DNA of 64,000 bases from DMER64 sp964542305 (GTDB lineage: Bacteria; Bacteroidota; Bacteroidia; Bacteroidales; UBA932): positions 62,001-126,000 of the forward strand of contig CAZITX010000002.1 in NCBI GenBank assembly GCA_964542305.1. Reading direction: 5' to 3'. A program made the translations under genes and the position numbers. A model generated the notes under the pieces. That model saw only the letters and a list, made by a program, of their open reading frames with translations, ran no database searches and was not told the origin of the DNA. Shown here in pieces: positions 1 through 8,695 of this stretch; the first letter of the stretch is position 1; each line of letters opens with the position of its first letter.

Positions 1-1319
1 TCAACTGCTATGTCATTCCCGCATAATGCAAGCCGGCGTCCTGCCCATTTCCTGTATAACGGGGCTTTCATCAAAACATTCAGGTATTTTCGTGCAACCT
101 CGTAATTTCCCGCGATCAGCTCGCTTTCGGCCAGGCGCATAAGGAAGAACCCGCTTTTCTGTTTATCGGGAATGGCCATCATGGATTCATAGGCATACCG
201 TTTGGATTCGTTAATCATACCCAGGTTGAACCATATCTCACTGCTAAAGATCATATCCATATCCTCGGGCAGAATGAGAGCTCCCGATGTGGTCTGAGGA
301 ACGGAAAACATCAAATCACCCGCCTTTTCCGTAGCGGCCAGAGCCAGGTTAAATGTATTGAGCGCCAGCAAAGAATTGGGCATGTTTTTTTGCGACATGG
401 ATAATACGGTGTGCCAGTCCATCCTGCGGGCGGCAAAAAGGTAAGAGAGTTCTTTTTCCTTGTCTCCCCGCCATTGTGACATAAGACCCCAGGCTGTTAT
501 CCCGGTTATAAGGATTGTCAATATAATATCCCTGATCCGTGATTCCTTTTTCAAAAGTATCAACAAGCCCAGGACCAGGGGAAGAGATCCCCACAGAGAA
601 ATAAACACCCCATGCGGATAATCGCTGAATCTGTAATAATCTGCACCGTAAAAAACAGCTGCAGGGGTTCGCTGAAGGTCTGTGAACAAAAGCAATCCGG
701 CGATCAGTAAAATACCACCTGCCATCGCCAAAAAGGTATATCGCGAGATTTTTCCGGGCATCCTCAACTCGGCAAAAAGCATAATAAGGAAAGCGGCAGG
801 GAACGATCCACCGAACAACAGCCAGGCCAGCGGAAGGGAAAGAAATCCCCAGACAGCACGTATGCGTTCCTCACGTATACATGTATATATATATGCGATC
901 CAACCCATTGCCACAAAGGCCAGTAATCCTGCCAGGGTATAATTGGGATTGCAGAGCAGTATCCAATAAAACACAGACGGCACAAAAGTCAGGGGTAAAG
1001 ACACCTTCCCTTTTACCAGGTTCCTGGCTGTTTTGTATACGGCAAGCTGTAACAGGACCAGCAGAAAGGCTATGATCATCCCGCCAACCAGGGGGGCCCT
1101 GTAAAACTGGATCAGGAAACGGGAAGCGTAATCGGCAAAGCCCCCGGGGTGAAGGACCGTTTCCAAAAAATAGTCCCTGCTGAAGAGGAAAAGTTGCATG
1201 CCTTCGGTATACAACAGATGGAACCGGTGAAAAACACCAAAATAAAGCGTTACCGACACAAAAAACACTGCCGGGAAAAGAATACGGGAAATGCGCAAAT
1301 GTTGAAACACTTTATTCAT
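1..1319 (-). CDS. DUF6057-type membrane/helical-repeat protein (partial)
   Basis: The frame opens at an ATG (1319-1317) and stays open to the window edge, so the C-terminus is missing; about 439 codons are visible. The N-terminal part is hydrophobic, with a first membrane segment near residues 12-28 (ILFPAVFFVSVTLYFGVF) and several more by residue 200. It carries GGFADYASRFLIQFY near residue 60, which I associate with the Bacteroidales family DUF6057. The visible end (AGNYEVARKYLNVL) looks like soluble helical repeats of TPR type. Function is unknown. Its start overlaps the stop of the upstream symporter gene by 8 bp, so it is probably co-transcribed as the last visible gene of the run. The family name is from memory; the coding call is firm. 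Confidence 0.78.
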   Translation of the reverse strand, partial: MNKVFQHLRISRILFPAVFFVSVTLYFGVFHRFHLLYTEGMQLFLFSRDYFLETVLHPGGFADYASRFLIQFYRAPLVGGMIIAFLLVLLQLAVYKTARNLVKGKVSLPLTFVPSVFYWILLCNPNYTLAGLLAFVAMGWIAYIYTCIREERIRAVWGFLSLPLAWLLFGGSFPAAFLIMLFAELRMPGKISRYTFLAMAGGILLIAGLLLFTDLQRTPAAVFYGADYYRFSDYPHGVFISLWGSLPLVLGLLILLKKESRIRDIILTILITGITAWGLMSQWRGDKEKELSYLFAARRMDWHTVLSMSQKNMPNSLLALNTFNLALAATEKAGDLMFSVPQTTSGALILPEDMDMIFSSEIWFNLGMINESKRYAYESMMAIPDKQKSGFFLMRLAESELIAGNYEVARKYLNVLMKAPLYRKWAGRRLALCGNDIAV

Positions 1320-2661
1320 AATTATCCAGTCCGCCGCTCCACAGGTATTTTTTTGTCTCACGTGCCAGGACCCCGCTCAGCAGGATCAGGGAAACCAGGT
1401 TGGGAAGAGCCATCAGGGCATTCATGGAATCGGCCAGGTCCCATATCATGGATAACTTTGCGACCGATCCCAGGAACACTCCCACTATCCATACAATCCT
1501 GTAATACACGATGACACGCTTGCCTCCCAGGTATTCTATGGCTTTTTCCGCATAATAGGACCAACCCAGGATGGTGGAAAAAGCAAATGTGATCAGACCT
1601 ACATTCAGGATCAGCGGTCCTATAAAAGTAATTTTGCTGAAAGCCATTTTGGTCAGCAGTGCGCCATCGGAATAATCGATCCCGGGGTACCTGAGAATAC
1701 TCGTCACCAGGACAAGGCCCGTTAGTGCACAAACGACCACCGTATCCCAGAACGTTCCCGTTGCCGAGACTAATGCCTGCCTGACCGGATTTTTTGTTCT
1801 TGCTGCCGCTGCCACGATGGGCGCCGAGCCCATCCCCGATTCGTTGGAAAAAAGCCCCCGCGCTATGCCGTAACGCATGGCAACCATCAGACCGCCTCCG
1901 GCCATACCTCCGCCAACGGCCTTCAGGGAAAAAGCCGATTCAAAAATCAGGGAAACAGCCTTTCCTAAAAAAGATGCATTCATGAGTATTATTACAATAC
2001 AACCCAGGACATAGAAAAAGGCCATGAAAGGGACAAGGAATCCGCAGACTTTGGCAATCCCCTTTATACCGAAAAAAATGACCAATGCTACCATAAAAGA
2101 CAGTATGCCACCTGATATATAAGGAGATACGTTGAATGTTTCCCTTAACATGGTAGCTATGGAATTGGACTGTACGGAACAACCAATACCCAGTGCAGCA
2201 ATGATGGTAAAAATACAAAAAAGGACCGCCAGCCATTTCATGCCCAGTCCGCGTTCCAGGGCATACATAGGACCTCCGAGCATAGTCCCGTCCGAGGTTT
2301 TGACACGGTATTTGACCGCCAGCAAACCTTCGGAATATTTTGTTGCGATCCCAAACACCCCGCTCAACCAGCACCACAACACAGCGCCCGGACCTCCCAA
2401 AGATACAGCAGTAGCTACACCTATGATATTGCCGGTCCCGATAGTGGCAGCCAGGGCTGTGGCCAGTGCCCCGAACTGGCTGACATCTCCTTTGGAATCC
2501 CCGTCGCTTTTTACCGAAAGAGCGATTCCCTTGAATATTTTCCGTTGAGGGAACTTCAGCCGGATAGTCAGAAAGATGTGGGTACCCAATAGCAATATGA
2601 TCATAGGCCAACCCCATAACAAACCGCTCAGCTTGTTAAAAAAAAGTTGTATGTCCTGCAT
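1312..2661 (-). CDS. Sodium:alanine symporter family protein (AGCS)
   Basis: 449 residues, the normal size for AGCS (DAACS) symporters that import alanine or glycine with Na+ across the inner membrane. The family signature GALATALAATIGTGNIIGVA lies near residues 64-83, followed by VSLGGPGAVLWCWLSG and the conserved RGLFSNESGMGSAPIVAAAA around residue 270. About ten hydrophobic segments alternate with short loops. It starts 6 nt after dsbD and ends in an 8-bp overlap with the DUF6057 gene. The exact amino acid carried cannot be told from sequence. Confidence 0.93.
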   Translation of the reverse strand: MQDIQLFFNKLSGLLWGWPMIILLLGTHIFLTIRLKFPQRKIFKGIALSVKSDGDSKGDVSQFGALATALAATIGTGNIIGVATAVSLGGPGAVLWCWLSGVFGIATKYSEGLLAVKYRVKTSDGTMLGGPMYALERGLGMKWLAVLFCIFTIIAALGIGCSVQSNSIATMLRETFNVSPYISGGILSFMVALVIFFGIKGIAKVCGFLVPFMAFFYVLGCIVIILMNASFLGKAVSLIFESAFSLKAVGGGMAGGGLMVAMRYGIARGLFSNESGMGSAPIVAAAARTKNPVRQALVSATGTFWDTVVVCALTGLVLVTSILRYPGIDYSDGALLTKMAFSKITFIGPLILNVGLITFAFSTILGWSYYAEKAIEYLGGKRVIVYYRIVWIVGVFLGSVAKLSMIWDLADSMNALMALPNLVSLILLSGVLARETKKYLWSGGLDNYE

Positions 2662-2667
2662 AACGCT

Positions 2668-4626
2668 TTATTTATTAAAGGCCTCCAGTCCTTCCCGGAG
2701 AAACTTCACGTATCCGTCTATGTCCAGATCATAACTGCGGGGAGCCAGTAAGGGTTTTCCCTCATGATCCAGGATTATATAGGTGGGTTGCGCATTTACC
2801 TGAAACCGGGTACGCACGAACCAGGAATTGATCCGCCCGAGCGTCTTGAGTTCCCGTCCCCTTTCATCTGTAACCCAATCGCTTTGAAGGGCAGTGTTTT
2901 TGGCATCCGAATGCAAAGCCAGTATCACGTATTGGTTACGTAACAAATCCTGTACACGCGGATCGCTCCAGACCCGTGCCTCCATTTCCTTGCAATTAAC
3001 ACATCCCAGACCCGTAAAATCAAGAAATACCGGTTTATCATTTTGGATGGCGTATTCCATAGCTTCCCCGTAATGGAAAAAAGCATCCAGCCCGTAAGGC
3101 AAGTCAAAGATATCGCTGTACGATCTGTCTGAAGATTCCCGAAGGGTTGGAGCCGGAGCTGAAGAAGACGCATTCATCACAAAATCCTGCGTTTTAAGCG
3201 GCGGCAGGTAACCCGATATGGCTTTCAGCGGAGCTCCCCACATTCCGGGAATCATGTATACCACAAATGAAAAGACGGCTATGGCAAGCCCAAAGCGAAA
3301 CACACCCACGTGCTCAGAAGGAGAATCGTGGCGAAAACGGATCTTGCCCAACAGGTAAAATCCAAGCAGTGAAAAAATCACGATCCATAAAGCAAGATAT
3401 ACTTCCCTGTCAAGCAGGCTCCATTGGTATATCTGATCTATGGTACTGAGGAATTTCAGGGAAAGTGCCAATACAATAAAACCCAGGATCACTTTTACTG
3501 AATTGAGCCAACCTCCGGATTTCGGCAACCGCTCTAGCAATGAAGGCACAAACGCCAGTATGGTAAAAGGGAAAGCAAAGGCAATGGAAAAAGCCAGCAT
3601 GGTCACGATAGGTTCCCATACCGCTCCCTGGGTGGACTCTATCAAAACAGTGCCCACGATAGGACCTGTGCAGGAAAACGATACCAGGACCAGGGTCAGC
3701 GCCAGGAAAAAGATCCCCAGAATGCCTCCCTTATCGGCTTTCGCATCCGTTTTTGTAGTCCATTTTGCAGGAAGGACCAATTCAAAGGCACCAAAAAACG
3801 AAGCAGCAAAAACCAGGAATAAAACAAAGAAAATAATATTCGGAATCCAGTGCGTGGCCAGCCAATTAAAAATATTGGCCGTTACGGAGGCTCCGCCTGT
3901 AAAATACGTGATACCAATAATAATTGCTATCGGCAGGGTATAGAGAAGCACTATAAAAATACCGTATAATGCTGCATTCAGACGGTTTTTGCGTTTGTTC
4001 CCGCTACCCCTGAGGAAAAAAGAGACCGTCATGGGCACCATAGGAAAAACACACGGTGTTACCAGTGCCACCAGGCCAAAGGCGATAGCCTGTAAGATAA
4101 TTTTCCAAAGGCTGGAAGACGATTCTTTTACCGGCACTTCGGGAGTGTCGGTAGCTACAGATACGCCCGGATCTCCCACGGAAATTTCAAAAGACTCTTC
4201 TTCCGGCGGTAAACAGGACGTTCCGTCACATACCTGCCACTCTACGGTGGCCCGGATTGTTGCCGAGGGGACCTCCAAACGAACTTTCTGTAAAAAGGTG
4301 CCGGTTTTCCCGAAAGATCCGATATCCATGTTGAACAGCGGATCGTACTCTTTGGCTGGTGGTGATTCCATAACCATTTCATCCTCTATGAAAACGCCCT
4401 GTGGCAATACAAAGGAAAAACGGGTAGGCTGAGGTCCGTTTTCATACGGGCCCAAATCATACATGTGCCAGGGATCCTCCAAAGTAGCCGTAAAACTTAT
4501 TTCAAACAGATTCCCTTCCAACCCCCTTACCTGGTAATTCCAGGAAGCCGGCTGTTCAATGAACTGTGAATAAGATACCGCTGAAGACAACAGTATCCCC
4601 AGGAAAACAAGAAATAATCTTCGCAT
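2668..4626 (-). CDS. dsbD: Thiol:disulfide interchange protein DsbD
   Basis: 652 residues with the complete three-part DsbD layout. A signal peptide is followed by a periplasmic N-terminal domain whose cysteine pair lies in WQVCDGTSCLPP (near residues 130-140). A central eight-helix CcdA-like membrane domain has its two redox cysteines in VTPCVFPMVPM and FSCTGPIVG. The C-terminal thioredoxin fold has the active site GCVNCKEME near residue 545. DsbD moves electrons from cytoplasmic thioredoxin to periplasmic proteins. The gene begins 2 nt after a small outer-membrane-type gene and ends 6 nt before the symporter gene. All key cysteines are present, so it should be active. Confidence 0.95.
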   Translation of the reverse strand: MRRLFLVFLGILLSSAVSYSQFIEQPASWNYQVRGLEGNLFEISFTATLEDPWHMYDLGPYENGPQPTRFSFVLPQGVFIEDEMVMESPPAKEYDPLFNMDIGSFGKTGTFLQKVRLEVPSATIRATVEWQVCDGTSCLPPEEESFEISVGDPGVSVATDTPEVPVKESSSSLWKIILQAIAFGLVALVTPCVFPMVPMTVSFFLRGSGNKRKNRLNAALYGIFIVLLYTLPIAIIIGITYFTGGASVTANIFNWLATHWIPNIIFFVLFLVFAASFFGAFELVLPAKWTTKTDAKADKGGILGIFFLALTLVLVSFSCTGPIVGTVLIESTQGAVWEPIVTMLAFSIAFAFPFTILAFVPSLLERLPKSGGWLNSVKVILGFIVLALSLKFLSTIDQIYQWSLLDREVYLALWIVIFSLLGFYLLGKIRFRHDSPSEHVGVFRFGLAIAVFSFVVYMIPGMWGAPLKAISGYLPPLKTQDFVMNASSSAPAPTLRESSDRSYSDIFDLPYGLDAFFHYGEAMEYAIQNDKPVFLDFTGLGCVNCKEMEARVWSDPRVQDLLRNQYVILALHSDAKNTALQSDWVTDERGRELKTLGRINSWFVRTRFQVNAQPTYIILDHEGKPLLAPRSYDLDIDGYVKFLREGLEAFNK

Positions 4627-4628
4627 AA

Positions 4629-5270
4629 TTAAAAGGCTACACCAAGTGATATATTAGCTTTCGGAACTACCCCTTTGTATCCGAACTCCCCAAAACCGGT
4701 GGGAACAGATACTATTGAGGGATACCTGGTCCTGAATCCGGATACGGTCGGATATCGAAGCCCTCCTCCTACGTTCATGTCCATGGTAAAACGGCCAAAC
4801 ATAAAGTGAACTCCAAACAACACTCCTGCCATGACTGTGTTATACCGTGTATACAGATCACTGTTGGTGATATTGGGCAGGTCCTGCGGATCAATATAAT
4901 CAGGGAGTCTGTTCTTTTCTTTTAAGAAACGGTAGGAAACATAAGGCCCGGCATAAACCTGTACTTTACGGGGCATACGTGCAAAATAGACTTTATAAAT
5001 GCCTTCCAGTCCAAATCCTTCCAGTTCACTGAAAAAACTATCTTCGTTACGGAAAATCGATTCACCCATCAGGGTAACGGAGGGCATCAGCGACAGGGCC
5101 GAATTGTAGAAATTCCTCTGGTAACCGAGGGCAAAGGTCCCTTCGAAAAAGCGCGTGGGTTCCAGGAAAAGTTCATTTCTGTACCAGCTTTCCCGGGGAG
5201 GGGTGTAATTCTGCCCGTAAGCACCTATGACCATAATCATAAGCACCAGACTTAAAACCAATTTTTTCAT
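4629..5270 (-). CDS. Small secreted outer-membrane beta-barrel-like protein
   Basis: 213 residues from the ATG at 5270 (a TTG two codons upstream is less likely). The N-terminus is a signal peptide (MKKLVLSLVLMIMVIGAYGQ) with cleavage likely after AYG. The rest alternates polar and aromatic residues and repeatedly shows glycine-rich strands such as FEGTFALGYQRNFY and FTMDMNVGGGLRYP, ending in a hydrophobic residue (LGVAF), as in outer-membrane barrels. I do not recognise a named family. It lies between the SIS gene (20 nt upstream) and dsbD (2 nt downstream). Location in the outer membrane is inferred from composition. Confidence 0.7.
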   Translation of the reverse strand: MKKLVLSLVLMIMVIGAYGQNYTPPRESWYRNELFLEPTRFFEGTFALGYQRNFYNSALSLMPSVTLMGESIFRNEDSFFSELEGFGLEGIYKVYFARMPRKVQVYAGPYVSYRFLKEKNRLPDYIDPQDLPNITNSDLYTRYNTVMAGVLFGVHFMFGRFTMDMNVGGGLRYPTVSGFRTRYPSIVSVPTGFGEFGYKGVVPKANISLGVAF

Positions 5271-5290
5271 AAACAATTCATATTTAAGTT

Positions 5291-6058
5291 TTATAATCCA
5301 AACGATCTCTTTTTATAGGCTTCTATGCATTCGTCCAGCCGTTCCCTGGCAGTGGTATCTCCGGGCACATTATGGGAAGGATGAATGTGTAATTGCACAC
5401 CGCGGTCTGCCAAAATTTCTGCACATGTTGTTACGGTCATCCATACCAGTGTAATGAAACACATGGTGGAGACAGGTCCTATCTTATCAAAATGGTCTTT
5501 CAGGGGAACGGAGGCATCTGTGAGCGGAGCACAGGAATCAACCACAACGTCTGCCAGTTCAAACAGATTCTTACCACAGGAATGACGCGGTTTTTTGTCT
5601 TTTGACCCGGCAGCAGATCCGTACACAACGACTTTCATACCGCGTTTTTTCGCTTCCAGTGCTACATCAATATTTACTGCATTGATCCCGGTATGGGAAA
5701 AAAGCCATAAGGTATCGCGCTTATCAAAATTCCAGGAGCTCATTATGGCAGTCCCGTATCCCTCTGCCCTTTCAAGAAAAAGGAATTGGTGAATCCCGCT
5801 TTCTCCGGTGATGCGGGTAAAAAAAGTCAGCGACTGTTCAATTAGAGGATGAAATCCCACAAACCCGCCTATACGGGGATACATTTCTTCTATCGGTAAA
5901 GTGGCATGTCCGCAACCGAAAGTATGGACCCATCGTCCGGCCTCAATACTGTCTGCCATCAGGAGAGCCGCTTTGCGAATATTATCTGTCTGTGTCTCCT
6001 GGATCTTGTCCTGCAGATCACGTACATTATCAAGCCATTGGTTTGCCAGCATAGTCAT
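5291..6058 (-). CDS. SIS-domain sugar isomerase-like protein (UPF0309 type)
   Basis: 255 residues. The N-terminal segment VHTFGCGHATLPIEEMYPR followed by a SIS (sugar isomerase) fold matches the UPF0309 group. These bind phosphosugars; the reaction of this group is not settled. A second SIS sugar-phosphate motif region is WLFSHTGINAVNIDVALEAK near residue 118. The C-terminal part resembles the capping region of N-acetylmuramate-6-phosphate etherase-like proteins only loosely. Its start overlaps the stop of the MFS gene as ATGA, with a ROK kinase just before, so phosphosugar isomerisation after uptake and phosphorylation is a reasonable inference. The substrate is unknown. Confidence 0.82.
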   Translation of the reverse strand: MTMLANQWLDNVRDLQDKIQETQTDNIRKAALLMADSIEAGRWVHTFGCGHATLPIEEMYPRIGGFVGFHPLIEQSLTFFTRITGESGIHQFLFLERAEGYGTAIMSSWNFDKRDTLWLFSHTGINAVNIDVALEAKKRGMKVVVYGSAAGSKDKKPRHSCGKNLFELADVVVDSCAPLTDASVPLKDHFDKIGPVSTMCFITLVWMTVTTCAEILADRGVQLHIHPSHNVPGDTTARERLDECIEAYKKRSFGL

Positions 6059-7200
6059 TTTTTTACATTATCAATTTTCCCCTTCAGGGACATAAACAAA
6101 TAAAGGAGAGTCATAGCTGCCCAAATTATAAGCAAATATAAAGGAAAAACACGAATGGGCAGAATACCCATTAAATAATTTAATAAAGTGTTACCGCCCA
6201 GGGCGATAACCATAGCAATCCCTATGGCAGTTCCTGACAACGCTTTGTAACCCGTTCCGATATAGGATATAATCACAGGGAAGGTGGCGCCCAGTCCGGT
6301 TCCTATCAGGATTACCGAGATCATGGGATGTATCCCGGCGTAGAGTCCTGCAAAACCGGCCAGTATAAGGAATAAATACCCCCACAATATTTTCCACGGA
6401 GCATAATGCAGGGACAGCCAGCTTAAAAGGATCCTTCCTGAAGCTATCCCCAGAACCATAAACGTGAGCAGGAACAAGGCTTCCTGCTGGGGAAGACCGT
6501 AGGTGGGACTGTCTTGTAAAAAAACAGGGATCCAGTTGCTGCACAATCCCTCCAGTGCGGATTGGAAAAAGAGAATAAAACTAAACAACAGCAGCGCGGG
6601 CTGACGAAGCAGCAGAAATCCTTCCTTTACTGGAAACCCCTGGCGAACCTTGGCCTCGGGAAAGCGTATCAGGCTGAAATAAACAAAGATCAGAAAAAGA
6701 AATATTGCCATATACCGGAGTATCCGGGTATATGGGACGTCATCGAATATTCCAAGAATAAGCGGCATAAGCAGGGCTCCGATCCCGTAAAAAACGCCCA
6801 GGATACTTAAATTGGAACTCCTTCTGCGGTCATCCGAGGCATCCGTAACCAAGGCATTACAGGCCCCGTTTAAAATTCCTCCTCCCGTACCGATTACCAG
6901 GACACAGAATCCCAACCATGGAACAGACTGAAAAGAGGCAAGTCCCAAAAAGCCCAGGACGACCATAGCAGACGCAAACTGAAAAGGCGTTTTAAAACCG
7001 TATCGGTCACACCAGGGTCCGAAAACCAGAGATCCTGCCAAAACCCCCAACGGCAAAATACCGGCAAGGGCGGATGATTGTCCCATATCTAAATGAAGTG
7101 TTTCTCTGAGTGAGGGAAGTACAGATCCCAATGTGAGAAAGGATATTCCAAAAAAAACAATGCCGGCATAACCGGCAGCCAGAACTTTACTGTTTTTCAT
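6055..7200 (-). CDS. MFS transporter, probable sugar permease
   Basis: 381 residues with about twelve membrane segments and the major-facilitator loop motif as GSLVFGPWCDRYGFK near residue 57. The length and the second-half organisation resemble the FucP/GlcP-like branch. It overlaps the ROK kinase gene by 14 bp upstream and the SIS gene by 4 bp downstream, so translation of the three is likely coupled. The context suggests it imports the sugar that the kinase and isomerase then process. Substrate identity cannot be deduced. Confidence 0.87.
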   Translation of the reverse strand: MKNSKVLAAGYAGIVFFGISFLTLGSVLPSLRETLHLDMGQSSALAGILPLGVLAGSLVFGPWCDRYGFKTPFQFASAMVVLGFLGLASFQSVPWLGFCVLVIGTGGGILNGACNALVTDASDDRRRSSNLSILGVFYGIGALLMPLILGIFDDVPYTRILRYMAIFLFLIFVYFSLIRFPEAKVRQGFPVKEGFLLLRQPALLLFSFILFFQSALEGLCSNWIPVFLQDSPTYGLPQQEALFLLTFMVLGIASGRILLSWLSLHYAPWKILWGYLFLILAGFAGLYAGIHPMISVILIGTGLGATFPVIISYIGTGYKALSGTAIGIAMVIALGGNTLLNYLMGILPIRVFPLYLLIIWAAMTLLYLFMSLKGKIDNVKK

Positions 7201-8119
7201 GTGTTTTTATTGCGTTAAGTGCCAATTGACCGGCACCAATCAGGCCGGCTTTCTGCCCCAGTCCCGAAGCTTCAAAACGGCATTGCCGGATACTGATGGG
7301 TTGTGCCCATTTACAGGCTTCGTAATAGATTCTGTCCAGGAACCGGACAGCCGGACCGAATACGCCTCCTCCCCATACGATGATTTGAGGATTAAAAATG
7401 CTGACCATATTGGCAGCTGCCATTCCCCACAATTCCACTGCTTTATCTATAACCCTCAGGGCAACTGTGTTTCCTCGCTCATAAGCCTCGAAAACGGAAC
7501 GGGAATCGGGATAAACAGCTGGTTGTCCGGATAATTTACGGGCCTGAGCGGCTATACCCGTGCCGGATGCATGTGTTTCAAAATACCCGCTGTTCCCGTA
7601 TTCTTCCGTGAACGGAGGTTCAAGTGCCAGCCATCCGACTGCCCCGGCAATGTCTGCACTTCCGTGAAGTACCCTGCCTTCGGTCATAATCCCGGCACCT
7701 ATGCCTGTTCCCACACTCATGAACACCACATCCAACAAACCGCGGGCCACACCCATTCCGGTTTCTCCCAGAATATAACAAGTTCTGTCACTTGCCACTA
7801 TAACTTCAGATTCAGGAATAGCATCTGTTATGAACTGTTTTAACGGGAAGTTGTTCCATCCGGGAATATTTGGGGCCCACACTTTTTGTGTATGGTTGTC
7901 AGCAATGCCCGGAACACATATCCCTATGGCTTTCTTCCGGTCATCGGGAATCCCGTTCTCTTCAAGCAACGTTACACACAATCCGGCTATCAGCTCCGCT
8001 ACCCGGGAACCTGTGCGGCCTTCCAGCAATACGGTTCTGTCAATGATTATTTCTCCTGAGTCTGAAAAAAGGGCTGCATGTATTTTCGTCCCGCCCAGAT
8101 CTATACCTATGACCTGCAT
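7187..8119 (-). CDS. ROK-family sugar kinase
   Basis: 310 residues. The N-terminal ATP-binding motif IGIDLGGTKIHAALF and the later VGTGIGAGIMTEGRVLHGSADIAG (split near residue 138) are ROK hallmarks; GHxA-type glycine-rich segments and a C-terminal ASGLGQKAGLIGAG complete the fold. The Zn-binding CxCGxxGCxE loop of many ROK kinases is absent: the equivalent stretch reads PPFTEEYGNSGYFETHASG with no cysteine. It should phosphorylate a hexose or N-acylhexosamine. It begins 9 nt after pncA and overlaps the permease gene by 14 bp. Confidence 0.9.
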   Translation of the reverse strand: MQVIGIDLGGTKIHAALFSDSGEIIIDRTVLLEGRTGSRVAELIAGLCVTLLEENGIPDDRKKAIGICVPGIADNHTQKVWAPNIPGWNNFPLKQFITDAIPESEVIVASDRTCYILGETGMGVARGLLDVVFMSVGTGIGAGIMTEGRVLHGSADIAGAVGWLALEPPFTEEYGNSGYFETHASGTGIAAQARKLSGQPAVYPDSRSVFEAYERGNTVALRVIDKAVELWGMAAANMVSIFNPQIIVWGGGVFGPAVRFLDRIYYEACKWAQPISIRQCRFEASGLGQKAGLIGAGQLALNAIKTHEKQ

Positions 8120-8128
8120 AAAAAAGTA

Positions 8129-8695
8129 TCAGATAAATTTTACACCCAGACTTTTCATGTTTTCTATGGCAGCCCTGTGGTCTTTTTGATTCACATACCC
8201 CAGTCCTTCCATCAATACCTGAACTTCGATTTCTGCTTCCACCAGATCCTTAACGGTTTCAAATATGCAGTATTCAGTAGCTACTCCGCTGACTATTACT
8301 TGTTTAGGCAGGACTTTATTCAAAGGTGTCTTGTCCGAACGAAGTGCATTGAATCCCGAATATTCTTCTTTCAAAGGAGATGTTCCCTTGCGGAATATTC
8401 GCATTAAATGGGGCCTCTTATTGGGATCATTAATGCGTGTATAATAGGAAAGATGTATTTCCTGTCCCGGGGTATTGACCACACAGTGAGGCGGCCATTG
8501 TCCGCCGTAACCACTGAAAGAACAATGATTATGGGGGTGTGTATCGCAGACGTATATCACGTTATCGTTTGGATGTAAATTGATATAATTGATGCTGTGG
8601 AACATGGCATTCTCCGCATTCTGACAAGCCATGGATCCAGATATAAAATCGTTAAGCATATCCACCACTATGTGGGTTTTGGAATGTTCATACAT
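8129..8695 (-). CDS. pncA: Nicotinamidase / isochorismatase-family hydrolase
   Basis: 188 residues. The nicotinamidase triad is visible as D12 (VVDMLNDF), K103 (FRKGTSP) and C143 (ATEYCIFET). Metal ligands are D51 and H53 (CDTHPHNH) and H70 (WPPHCV). It deaminates nicotinamide to nicotinate in NAD salvage. The gene starts inside the last 8 bp of pncB, which uses the product, so the two steps are translationally linked. All key residues are present. Isochorismatase-like hydrolases of other substrates share the fold, but the pncB linkage supports nicotinamide. Confidence 0.92.
   Translation of the reverse strand: MYEHSKTHIVVDMLNDFISGSMACQNAENAMFHSINYINLHPNDNVIYVCDTHPHNHCSFSGYGGQWPPHCVVNTPGQEIHLSYYTRINDPNKRPHLMRIFRKGTSPLKEEYSGFNALRSDKTPLNKVLPKQVIVSGVATEYCIFETVKDLVEAEIEVQVLMEGLGYVNQKDHRAAIENMKSLGVKFI

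Noticed and set aside
880..905. Alternating AT-rich tract with TATATATATA
   Set aside because: It lies inside the DUF6057 coding region and encodes a hydrophobic Tyr/Ile stretch of a membrane helix; no promoter role is needed.
2132..2548. 138-codon open frame antisense to the AGCS symporter
   Set aside because: The symporter frame carries all family motifs; the antisense frame is low in structure and arises from codon bias.
3440..3943. 167-codon open frame on the plus strand inside dsbD
   Set aside because: It is antisense to the DsbD membrane domain, which has intact motifs; the translation has no recognisable domain and no promoter or start context.
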